Part shown: positions 1 through 7,708 of the stretch, piece after piece
Numbering within the stretch: position 1 is the first letter of the stretch
Layout of the letters: each line of letters opens with the position of its first letter
Assembly (NCBI RefSeq): GCF_946479715.1
Contig: NZ_CAMLHF010000206.1
Span: 1 to 9,800, forward strand
Origin: an uncultured Pedobacter sp.
GTDB lineage: Bacteria > Bacteroidota > Bacteroidia > Sphingobacteriales > Sphingobacteriaceae
DNA length: 9,800 nt
Direction: 5' to 3'
Translations under genes and position numbers: made by a program
The notes under the pieces: generated by a model
Database searches by the model: none
What the model was told of the DNA's origin: nothing
What the model saw: the letters and a program-made list of their open reading frames with translations, nothing else

Positions 1-118
1 TGGAAATAGAGTCGTTTAGCCGATAGTAGTTTAGCTTTTTATAGAAAGAATAGGCAAGCTCTACTCCTATCAGAATAAAAAATATAGGAACCGATAAAGC
101 AATATAGTCCACCTTCAT
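1..118 (-). CDS. Sterol desaturase / fatty acid hydroxylase family protein, 5' end only
   Basis: Seen: an open frame starts at the ATG complementary to 116-118 and runs off the left edge, giving 39 codons. The protein starts MKVDYIALSVPIFFILIGVE and continues with a short basic, aromatic stretch (YKKLNYYRLNDSIS). A hydrophobic segment at residues 5-23 followed by a K/Y-rich loop and a 'YRLNDSI' motif resembles, from memory, the N-terminus of Bacteroidota membrane proteins of the sterol desaturase/fatty acid hydroxylase superfamily. These are di-iron, histidine-box integral membrane enzymes acting on lipids. Inference: the His boxes that would prove this lie outside the window, so the call rests on the N-terminal resemblance alone. 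It lies downstream of, and in the same direction as, the RRM gene, but two hairpins separate them, so it probably has its own promoter. Confidence 0.6.
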   Translation of the reverse strand, partial: MKVDYIALSVPIFFILIGVELAYSFYKKLNYYRLNDSIS

Positions 119-152
119 TCTACTAATCTAATGAATTAGCAGGTAATTTTTT

Positions 153-197
153 AAAATAAAAAAGCAGCAATAAATGACGCATGTCACCACTGCTGCT
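153..197 (-). terminator. Rho-independent terminator downstream of the RRM gene
   Basis: Read on the minus strand, a 7-bp stem AGCAGCA/TGCTGCT (191-197 with 163-169) encloses a smaller nested stem TGAC/GTCA (183-186 with 175-178) with a GCAT loop. A T-rich run (TTTTTATTTT, complement of 153-162) follows directly. The T-tract lies on the correct side only for minus-strand transcription, so it should end the RRM transcript before the next minus-strand gene. Confidence 0.65.
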
Positions 198-235
198 CTA
201 GTATATTAAAATAGAATCAGTAACTAATTTTAATA

Positions 236-260
236 AAAAAAGCTAATTAATAGCTTTTTT
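236..260. terminator. AT-rich symmetrical hairpin overlapping the RRM stop codon
   Basis: A perfect 10-bp inverted repeat (AAAAAAGCTA at 236-245, TAGCTTTTTT at 251-260) has a 5-base loop and contains the TAA stop of the RRM gene (complement of 247-249). A-runs on one side and T-runs on the other make it look like a bidirectional intrinsic terminator, but only 3 pairs (AGC/GCT) contain G-C, so it is weak. It may act in tandem with the stronger hairpin at 153-197. Confidence 0.45.
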
Positions 261-552
261 CTGTACGGTTATTGCGTTTAAAGCCACCGCCTCCAGCACC
301 ACCAGTATTTGGTTTTTCTTGTGCTTCAGCAACTTTGATACGGTTACCATTGTAATCGCCGCCATTCATGCGTTTGATTGCTTCTTTTGCCTCTTCTTCT
401 ACCGGCATTTCCACAAAACCAAACCCACGACTCTGACCAGTTTCGCGATCTTTGATAATCCTTAGTGATTTTACTTGACCGAAATCACCAAATACGGCTG
501 TTAATTCATCTTCCCCTACTTCTAAAGGAAGGCCTGTAATAAATATCTTCAT
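247..552 (-). CDS. Small RRM-domain RNA-binding protein
   Basis: A 101-residue protein made of one RNA recognition motif plus a glycine-rich tail. Seen: RNP2-like 'IFITGL' at residues 3-8 and RNP1-like 'RGFGFVEM' at about 42-49, in the correct order within an ~80-residue fold. A short tail follows with GGAGGGG and basic, Asn-rich residues (FKRNNRTEKSY). Known: such one-RRM proteins, related to plant and cyanobacterial glycine-rich RNA-binding proteins, are common in Bacteroidota, bind single-stranded RNA and are often linked to RNA stability or stress. The specific role here is unknown. The ATG complementary to 550-552 starts directly at the first RRM strand, so no longer start is needed. It appears to be a single-gene transcription unit, with a consensus promoter about 20 bases upstream and two hairpins at its 3' end. 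Confidence 0.9.
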   Translation of the reverse strand: MKIFITGLPLEVGEDELTAVFGDFGQVKSLRIIKDRETGQSRGFGFVEMPVEEEAKEAIKRMNGGDYNGNRIKVAEAQEKPNTGGAGGGGFKRNNRTEKSY

Positions 553-571
553 TAATTTCTAAAAATTTGCA

Positions 572-602
572 CAAAGTTAAGCATTTTTCGCTTAAATTCC
601 AA
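572..602 (-). promoter_or_regulatory. Bacteroidota-type promoter for the RRM gene
   Basis: On the minus strand, TAACTTTG (complement of 572-579) matches the Bacteroidota -7 consensus TAnnTTTG exactly. A TTG (complement of 600-602) lies 20 bases upstream, fitting the -33 element and its usual spacing of about 19-21 bases. The start codon follows about 20 bases after the -7 box, implying a very short 5' leader. Confidence 0.65.
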
Positions 603-726
603 TGCTAGTGTCAGTTATAAGTATAATTATATAATATTTTTCATAACACCCCAAAGAAAATTTTGTTTTATTAATTGTAAAAAAACATTGCTTTTTTCTT
701 AAATAATTATAACCAACAAATCGAAT

Positions 727-1578
727 CTAGCTTAATTTAGCTTTAAACAGAGATATTGTCCTTTGCCAGGCCAGTTTAGCAGCCGCTTCATTGTATCTGG
801 TTGGCGAGGTATCGTTATTAAAGGCATGATTTACACCTTCATAAATATATACTTTATAATCTATATGATTTTCTTTTAATGCTGCTTCATAAGTCGGAAT
901 GCCTGCATTTATACGCTCATCCAGACCACCATATTGAAGTATTAAGCTTGCTTTTATTTTAGGTACGTCTTCTGCAGCCGCCTGAGCTCCGTAGTATGCA
1001 ACTGCTGCAAGCAACTTTGGATCACTTACTGCAAGTTTGTTGGCCATACCCCCGCCCCAGCAAAAACCAACACATCCGGTTTTTCCGTTTCCATCTTTCC
1101 TGTTTCTTAAATATTCGAGCCCCTTTAAGTAGTTCTGCAGGTTTTTTGCCGGATCCAGCTTTCCAATCAGCTCCCGGCCTTTGTCCTCATCCGATGGTGT
1201 TCCGCCAAATGGCGATAAGGCATCCACTCCTAAAGCAATAAAACCTTCGGCAGCTACCCTTTTGGTTACATCAATAATATGAGGATTTAAACCCCTGTTT
1301 TCATGAATAACGACTACGCAACCCAGGTTCTTTTTGTCTTTTGGTTTTGCCAGCACAGCCTTTACATCGCCATCCGCGCCCGGATAGGTAATGTTTTCGC
1401 TAGTAATGCTGTCATCATTAAAGCTAGAAGCCGATGCATAATTATTTTCAAGCAAAGGCAAGACTGTTAAGGCTATAGCTGTGCTTCCGGTAATGATAGC
1501 CAGCTTTTTCATGAATTCTTTCCTACTCAGTTTGCTGTGGGTGTATTCATCGTAGAGATTGATGATTTTCTGATCCAT
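727..1578 (-). CDS. Exported dienelactone hydrolase family protein
   Basis: An alpha/beta hydrolase of the dienelactone hydrolase family, 283 residues from the chosen start. Seen: nucleophile elbow GFCWGGG with Cys173, the acid Asp220 in 'GGLDERI' and His251 in 'VNHAFNN', i.e. the Cys-Asp-His triad of the family. 'HENRG' (92-96) carries the Glu that interacts with the catalytic Cys in known DLHs. Residues 1-50 form an export signal: basic 'LSRKEFMKK' (17-25), a hydrophobic run to about 43, then NNYASA. The motif looks Tat-like but has R-K instead of R-R. Known: family members hydrolyse cyclic or ester bonds, but most are of unknown substrate, so chlorocatechol breakdown should not be assumed. 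The frame is open 33 codons further upstream, but that stretch lacks signal features and the start complementary to 1576-1578 places the signal correctly. No strong terminator is visible after the stop. Confidence 0.85.
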   Translation of the reverse strand: MDQKIINLYDEYTHSKLSRKEFMKKLAIITGSTAIALTVLPLLENNYASASSFNDDSITSENITYPGADGDVKAVLAKPKDKKNLGCVVVIHENRGLNPHIIDVTKRVAAEGFIALGVDALSPFGGTPSDEDKGRELIGKLDPAKNLQNYLKGLEYLRNRKDGNGKTGCVGFCWGGGMANKLAVSDPKLLAAVAYYGAQAAAEDVPKIKASLILQYGGLDERINAGIPTYEAALKENHIDYKVYIYEGVNHAFNNDTSPTRYNEAAAKLAWQRTISLFKAKLS

Positions 1579-1615
1579 AGGTAAATAATTAAAATGAACA
1601 ATAAGTACTAATATA

Positions 1616-1670
1616 ACGTTTCTATAGCATCGTTTTACGTTTTTATCAATTACGTTACATGATAAAACGT
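1616..1670. promoter_or_regulatory. Ladder of four ACGT motifs upstream of the hydrolase gene
   Basis: ACGT cores occur at 1616-1619, 1637-1640, 1652-1655 and 1667-1670, all within AT-rich flanks. The last three are spaced exactly 15 bases apart and the first is 21 away. On the minus strand the repeat reads roughly (T/A)AACGT(T/A). The array ends about 40 bases before the hydrolase start codon, where an operator could lie. No convincing TAnnTTTG promoter was found beside it, so the regulatory role is inference. Confidence 0.3.
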
Positions 1671-1768
1671 TATTCAATAAGGGGGATTTGTCATGAAATT
1701 GTTTTTATTTTTTTCGTTGAAAACAAATTAACAATATCCGTCGTTATATGATCAGTTTGTTTGGTTTA

Positions 1769-1791
1769 GGTTGGTCTGTGGTGGACCAACC
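1769..1791. repeat. 8-bp perfect inverted repeat (hairpin)
   Basis: GGTTGGTC (1769-1776) and GACCAACC (1784-1791) are perfect complements around a 7-base loop. There is no T-run next to it, so it is not a standard terminator. It lies between the hydrolase gene and the ORF6N remnant. Function unknown. Confidence 0.5.
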
Positions 1792-1801
1792 ATCTATTAA
1801 T

Positions 1802-1832
1802 AACAGGGATAATCGCCAGATTCATCCCTGTT
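1802..1832 (+). terminator. 9-bp hairpin followed by a T-rich run
   Basis: AACAGGGAT (1802-1810) pairs perfectly with ATCCCTGTT (1824-1832) around a 13-base loop, and the plus strand continues TTCCTTTTA. This resembles an intrinsic terminator for plus-strand transcription, but no plus-strand gene lies upstream. It could instead be a leftover 3' element of the decayed minus-strand ORF6N gene, or end an unrecognised transcript. The structure is certain; the role is not. Confidence 0.35.
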
Positions 1833-1902
1833 TCCTTTTAATACAGTCTCGTCTTTGGCCGGTTTCCTATATCATTTTAAAAAGCCATTTAATTGACAAA
1901 AG

Positions 1903-1956
1903 GTCGTTCAGAGTCGTTGCAAAGTCGTGCAATACTCGTCTAAAAGTCGTTAATTT
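1903..1956. repeat. Five phased GTCGT units, ~11-bp period
   Basis: GTCGT occurs at 1903, 1913, 1924 and 1946, with the one-mismatch copy CTCGT at 1935. Unit starts are 10, 11, 11 and 11 bases apart, close to one DNA helical turn, so all copies face the same side of the helix. The period is not a multiple of three, so it does not reflect a protein repeat even though it lies in the 3' part of the ORF6N remnant. It may be a tandem-duplication scar or a cooperative binding site. Confidence 0.5.
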
Positions 1957-2066
1957 AATATGCTGCACCTCTATGGCTGTTTCACTGTTGATTCCACTTG
2001 ACAACATTGCTACGCCCTGTTCAGTAAAGACATTCGGTGACTTCCTTAATCCCATTTTTTCTTTAT

Positions 2067-2093
2067 TTGGATATCACATCCCGTGATATCCAA
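2067..2093. repeat. Perfect 11-bp palindrome
   Basis: TTGGATATCAC (2067-2077) and GTGATATCCAA (2083-2093) pair perfectly around the loop ATCCC. It coincides with the junction region of the ORF6N remnant, beside the inferred frameshift and left of the REP-like element, and has no adjacent T-run. Confidence 0.6.
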
Positions 2094-2126
2094 TCCAATA
2101 GTGGAGTTGCTACATTGTTTAAAGCT

Positions 2127-2222
2127 GTCGTCCTGAATTCATTTCAGGGTCCCGCAAGCGCTATTCCATCTTTCTATTCCCGGATCCTGAAATAAATTCA
2201 GGATGACGCGATGGTAATAGCG
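2127..2222. repeat. REP-like inverted-repeat element inside the ORF6N remnant
   Basis: Two 22-base arms (2127-2148 and 2186-2207) are inverted copies agreeing at 20 of 22 positions. Each arm is itself a small hairpin (CCTGAA/TTCAGG). The GTCATCCTGAATTT core resembles a dispersed palindrome I recall from many Bacteroidota intergenic regions. A second inverted pair, CGCTATTCCATC (2159-2170) and GATGGTAATAGCG (2210-2222), differs by one base and crosses the first pair. The element interrupts the ORF6N coding sequence, which suggests it was mobilised or arose by insertion. No target-site duplication could be fixed by eye. Confidence 0.65.
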
Positions 2223-2327
2223 ATGTACTGACGATCTTCTTTAGTTATCTCAAACATAAAGTCTTCTGGGGTTAGAAACACCGATATTTTCATTAATTAT
2301 AAGTAAGGATTAGATTTAGCATAATCA

Positions 2328-2388
2328 AGAGATCTCTCCTTCGTCGAGATGACGATAGCTCAGAATAGCGATAGTTCAGAATAACGAG
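2328..2388. repeat. Second REP-like patch with a 16-bp tandem duplication
   Basis: The segment carries a short ATCTC/GAGAT hairpin (2332-2336 with 2346-2350, loop TCCTTCGTC). Two 16-base units follow, GATAGCTCAGAATAGC (2354-2369) and GATAGTTCAGAATAAC (2370-2385), identical at 14 of 16 positions. The AATAGCGAT stretch is shared with the edge of the neighbouring element near 2217-2224. The GAGATGACGAT wording resembles other Bacteroidota dispersed repeats, from memory. Confidence 0.45.
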
Positions 2389-2635
2389 GTGTTATGAACA
2401 AGCTCAATCCAGACGGTCTAAAATGCCGTATTATGGAGTCTGCTGTTTACCTGCCAAACGCTCTTCAGTAAAAAAAGAGTTTCATTTGACTAAAATACTA
2501 TTGAAGTCAGAGTGTAGGATTCTAAAAATCATTATCTTTGTCGCGCAAAAAGCAATTTTTTTCTTAATAATTCGAAACTATCCGAATTAAAATTATAAGA
2601 AAATTGTAATTTTTGTTTTAAAAATTAATATATTC
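2389..2635. other. Gene-free AT-rich stretch
   Basis: No convincing gene was found on either strand. The longest start-to-stop frame noticed is a 25-codon plus-strand frame from 2395 with no recognisable features. From about 2570 the DNA becomes very AT-rich, with a 7-bp inverted repeat TAATTCG/CGAATTA near 2568-2589. This stretch leads into the ceramide operon promoter. Confidence 0.5.
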
Positions 2636-2657
2636 AAACTTGGTTGAGTTCAAGTTT
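2636..2657. promoter_or_regulatory. Inverted repeat overlapping the spt promoter -33 region
   Basis: AAACTTG (2636-2642) and CAAGTTT (2651-2657) are perfect inverted copies around an 8-base spacer. The right half overlaps the TTTG -33 element of the operon promoter by two bases. That is the typical layout for an operator bound by a dimeric regulator. No regulator gene is in the window, so the role is inference. Confidence 0.35.
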
Positions 2658-2686
2658 TGTTTTCTGTATTTATGATCTTAGATTTG
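2656..2686 (+). promoter_or_regulatory. spt: Bacteroidota-type promoter for the ceramide operon
   Basis: TTTG (2656-2659), a 19-base spacer and TAGATTTG (2679-2686) match the Bacteroidota housekeeping promoter consensus (TTTG, ~19 bases, TAnnTTTG) without mismatch. Transcription would start near 2692 and give a leader of about 135 bases before the spt ATG. A weaker overlapping candidate (TTG at 2644, TATTTATG at 2667) is also present. Confidence 0.65.
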
Positions 2687-2811
2687 AGAAGTTTTTTTAA
2701 TTGGCATAGATGTTGATTTTTCAAACTAATTACAAAAGGGGATTATATAGATTTAGGAAGCATTTCTTGGAACATAAACCGACATCAACAATAACCAACC
2801 CTGTAATCTAA

Positions 2812-5143
<2,332 letters not shown>

Positions 5144-5147
<4 letters not shown>

Positions 5148-6133
5148 GTAAAAGGGTATTAATTACCGGTGCTACAGGTTTTGTGGGGTATCATCTTATT
5201 GAGAAAGCTTTGCAAGCAGGCTTAGAGGTTTATGCTGCTGTTCGTAAAAGCAGCAACAAGAGTCACCTGAGCGAATTTGATATTAAATATGTAGACCTGG
5301 ATTATAGCTCTGTAGATAATTTAAGATCCCAGCTCGAAGAACACCAGTTCAATTACATTATTCATGCTGCCGGTATTACCAAGGCTAAGACCAAAGCGGA
5401 ATACAATAAGACAAATGCCGAATTTACAGAACATCTTGCTGTAGCGGCAATTACTGCAAGCATCAGACTAGAAAAGTTTGTTTTTGTGAGTAGTCTGGCA
5501 GCTTTAGGCCCGTTGGTTGACCTCAGTAAGGAAATTAAAGAGGACACACCCGCCCATCCGGTAACAAATTACGGTGCAAGTAAATTGCTTGCCGAAAAAT
5601 ATTTATCTGAAATTCCAGGTCTGCCGTTGATCACCATTCGCCCTACAGCGGTATACGGTCCTCGTGAAAAGGATATTTTCATTCTATTTAAAAGTATAAG
5701 CAGAGGCCTGGAACCTCATATAGGAAGTTTTAAACAGCAGCTAAGCTTCATCTATGTAAAAGATCTTGCTGATGTTATTGTAAATTCTCTTTTTGTTAAG
5801 GTTAATGGAAAGCAATACAATGTTTCTGACGGCAATGTTTACGATCGTTATGCACTTGCCGAGCTAGTTAAAAAGACACTGAAGCAAAGAACTTTTAAGT
5901 TCCATTTACCTGTACTCGTTGTTGGCGCTATGGCTTCATTTATGGATTTCATTTATTTAAACAGTAAGAATACACCTACCTTAAATAAAGAAAAGATGGC
6001 AGAGCTTACTGCCATTAACTGGGCTTGCAATATTGATCATGCAAAGCATGATCTTGGTTATGCACCTAAGTTTAATCTTGAAAAGGGATTAATTGATACG
6101 GTTAAGTGGTATAAAGCCAATAACTGGTTATAG
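5144..6133 (+). CDS. cerR: Extended SDR (NAD-dependent epimerase family), candidate ceramide reductase
   Basis: A 329-residue extended short-chain dehydrogenase/reductase. Seen: Rossmann motif GATGFVG (residues 9-15), 'HAAGITK' (74-80), 'FVFVSSLAALG' with candidate catalytic Ser116/Ser117, the catalytic pair Tyr143/Lys147 in 'YGASK', and 'IRPTAVYGP' (165-173). These make an active NAD(P)-dependent enzyme likely. Known: CerR in Caulobacter is an extended SDR annotated as a nucleoside-diphosphate-sugar epimerase that reduces the 3-keto group of ketoceramide. Inference: the same step is assigned here from the overlap with the acyltransferase gene and shared transcription with spt. A hydrophobic patch at about 255-272 (VLVVGAMASF) could touch lipid or membrane. 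An alternative is a sugar-nucleotide epimerase, but no glycan genes are nearby. The stop lies 5 bases from the stop of the convergent xseB. Confidence 0.75.
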
Positions 6134-6138
6134 ACCAA

Positions 6139-6339
6139 TTACTGATTCTCCATTTGCTTAATAATCTTGTTTACTTCTGTTTCTGTTGCCCTTAGTTTGG
6201 TTTGGCAAAACTCAATCAGTTCCGAAGCACGCTTAACCTTATCAGCAAGTACATCTACCGAAACAGATTCATTTTCTATTTCCTGTGCAATTTCAGTTAG
6301 CTCCTTATAGGCAGCCTCATATGTTAAATTCGTTCCCAT
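6139..6339 (-). CDS. xseB: Exonuclease VII small subunit
   Basis: A 66-residue all-helical protein of typical XseB length and pattern: 'YEAAYKELTEIAQEIENESV' (7-26), then 'LADKVKRASELIEFCQTKLR' (31-50) and a charged C-terminus. Known: several XseB copies bind the XseA C-terminal helices and are needed for the activity of exonuclease VII, which degrades single-stranded DNA from both ends. Its start overlaps the end of xseA by 23 bases in another frame, which suggests translational coupling and fixes the gene pair. It is the last gene of the minus-strand operon and ends 5 bases from the stop of the convergent ceramide operon, with no visible terminator between them. Confidence 0.93.
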   Translation of the reverse strand: MGTNLTYEAAYKELTEIAQEIENESVSVDVLADKVKRASELIEFCQTKLRATETEVNKIIKQMENQ

Positions 6340-7708
6340 TGTATCTGGATTTAGATTTTACTGTTGTCTTTATTTCTGTTGTGGCCAACCTGACTGTTAA
6401 TTCCTGACCGGCTTCTACCCCATCTGCATTGCTTACAATCTTGCCGTCTATTTTTATGATCGCAAAGCCTTTGTTAAGGATACTTTGCGGGCTCATTAGC
6501 TTTACCAGCGACTGAAAGTGGCCAATATAACCTCTTTTATTAGCAAAATACATTCTGCTATATGATTGCAGGTTGCTACTCAGGTTACTGAGGTCCTTAC
6601 GTCTGTTTGAGATGATTATTTTAGGGTTGGTAAGTATAAGGCCCGATAAATTTAAAATACTTCTGTGATGCTCGTGCAACAGGTTTCTTGTGGTGTTTAT
6701 AGTAATCTGATTCAAATGATTAAGCCTGTCTTTATGATGATTGATCATTTGGTAGGTTTTAATCAGCATCATTTTTTGGATACTTAATATCGATTCTTCA
6801 AATGCCCTGTTGTGCGCAATAATCAGCTCAGCGGCCTTGGTTGGTGTTTTGGTTGAAGTATGTGCCATAAGATCGGCAATTGTTTCATTCTTCTGATGCC
6901 CTATTCCTGTAATTACCGGAATGGGAAATTTGGCAATTGCCCTGCTCAGGTCGTAGTTATCAAATATCAGAAAATCAGTTTGCGAACCTCCACCTCTAAT
7001 GATTACCACGGCATCATACGCTTTGGCAGATTGATACACTTCTATGATCTTGTTAAGAATCTGCTTGGCGTTTACGTCGCCCTGTACCAGGGTAAAATAG
7101 TTATCAATTGTAAAATTGTACCCGAATGAGTTGTTTTCCAGTGTATGCTTAAAATCCATATAACCTGCAGACGTATCTGAGGAAATAACGGCAATATGTT
7201 GTAGTACCTTATTTAATTGCAAGCCACTGTTTTTAGTAAAGTATTGCTCTCCCCTTTTTTGAATGAATTCAGGATTTTCCCTGACCAGCCTTTCCAGCGT
7301 ATCTTTTCGCTGCTGCTCAAATAAGCCCAGGGTAAAGTTGGTATCTATATCTATCAGATTTAGCTGCAGGCCAAAAGCGGGATTATATTGAACGGTAACC
7401 TGTACCAATACATTAATATCGTTTTTAAACTTCTGTCCGGTTGCCTGTTCAAAGTTGGCAATGTTTACAGAGGCGTTTCCCCAGGCCCTTCCGGCAATTT
7501 TAGCGAGAATCCTGTTAGATGATTTTTCTTTCTCTACCAGTTCAAAATAATGGTAATTGCTTTGTGGCTTATAGGTATAATTGGTGACATCGGCAATTAC
7601 CCAAAAGGTTCTTTGTCCGAATACCCCATCCATTGCCTGCTGGATTTGACCGGTAAGCTCAGAGAGTTTTATGGAAGAAGGATTAGATGGATACAAGGGA
7701 ACTGCCAT
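6317..7708 (-). CDS. xseA: Exonuclease VII large subunit
   Basis: 463 residues from the chosen start. Seen: an N-terminal OB-fold region (about 14-125, 'TFWVIADVTNY' and 'NYHYFELVEK'), then the Exonuc_VII_L catalytic domain with 'IAVISSDTSAGYMDF' (172-186), 'IRGGGSQTD' (237-245) and 'GIGHQKNETIADLMAHT' (268-284). A long helical section follows and the family's C-terminal block 'SPQSILNKGFAII' (406-418). By eye Asp185, Arg238 and His271 align with E. coli Asp155, Arg205 and His238, whereas Asn274 sits where E. coli has Asp241. The frame is open 32 codons further upstream inside the carboxypeptidase gene. The ATG complementary to 7706-7708 (MAVPLYPSN) leaves a sensible leader before 'KLSELTGQI' and a 26-base overlap with that gene. 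ATGs at 7714 and 7720 are also possible. Confidence 0.92.
   Translation of the reverse strand: MAVPLYPSNPSSIKLSELTGQIQQAMDGVFGQRTFWVIADVTNYTYKPQSNYHYFELVEKEKSSNRILAKIAGRAWGNASVNIANFEQATGQKFKNDINVLVQVTVQYNPAFGLQLNLIDIDTNFTLGLFEQQRKDTLERLVRENPEFIQKRGEQYFTKNSGLQLNKVLQHIAVISSDTSAGYMDFKHTLENNSFGYNFTIDNYFTLVQGDVNAKQILNKIIEVYQSAKAYDAVVIIRGGGSQTDFLIFDNYDLSRAIAKFPIPVITGIGHQKNETIADLMAHTSTKTPTKAAELIIAHNRAFEESILSIQKMMLIKTYQMINHHKDRLNHLNQITINTTRNLLHEHHRSILNLSGLILTNPKIIISNRRKDLSNLSSNLQSYSRMYFANKRGYIGHFQSLVKLMSPQSILNKGFAIIKIDGKIVSNADGVEAGQELTVRLATTEIKTTVKSKSRYNGNEFNI

Larger units (their letters stand above)
1867..2295 (-). pseudogene. Broken ORF6N-domain (phage antirepressor-like) gene
   Basis: Two pieces of one ORF6N domain are recognisable on the minus strand. 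The N-terminal piece (about 2293-2230) reads PEDFMFEITKED, matching the family's 'RFPEDFMFELTKEE'. The C-terminal piece (about 2087-1957) reads VISN, then KEKMGLRKSPNVFTEQGVAM and LSSGINSETAIEV, matching the family's 'FTEQGVAMLSSVLNSERAIEV'. Between them lies a REP-like inverted repeat (2127-2222) that brings in stop codons. The C-terminal piece also needs a one-base shift in the A-rich run near 2062-2067 to join VISN to NKEKMG. The usual ~50-residue N-terminus (DLAELYGV region) is missing, and the frame ends at 1867 after a divergent tail. Known: ORF6N domains occur in phage and mobile-element regulators. The gene is inferred to be dead through insertion, frameshift and loss of both ends. A short frame from the ATG complementary to 2053-2055 remains open (62 codons) but covers only half the domain. 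Confidence 0.65.

Noticed and set aside
660..726. Intrinsic terminator after the dienelactone hydrolase gene
   Set aside because: Only an A/T-only stem (AAAAAA...TTTTTT) is present near 678-698; without G-C pairs it is not a credible terminator.
1579..1677. Longer N-terminus for the dienelactone hydrolase (33 more codons)
   Set aside because: The extension lacks signal features, runs through the ACGT motif ladder and would push the export signal away from the N-terminus.
1748..2086. 112-codon plus-strand frame across the gene-free region
   Set aside because: It runs antisense to the ORF6N remnant and through two hairpins, with no recognisable protein features.
2224..2293. Small separate minus-strand gene starting MKISVFLTPEDF
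   Set aside because: Its PEDFMFEITKED stretch is better explained as the N-terminal piece of the broken ORF6N gene; it ends at once in the REP-like element.
2405..2418. 9-base match CAGACGGTC, inverted at about 8885-8893
   Set aside because: A single 9-base match between distant sites in 9.8 kb is expected by chance and has no supporting context.
2395..2472. 25-codon plus-strand frame from an ATG at 2395
   Set aside because: Short, no recognisable motif or ribosome-binding signal, and it starts at the edge of a repeat patch.
2701..2716. Sigma-54-like promoter (TGGCAT...TTGAT) upstream of spt
   Set aside because: The -24 GG and 10-base spacing fit, but the near-invariant -12 GC is GA, and a mismatch-free housekeeping-type promoter lies just upstream.
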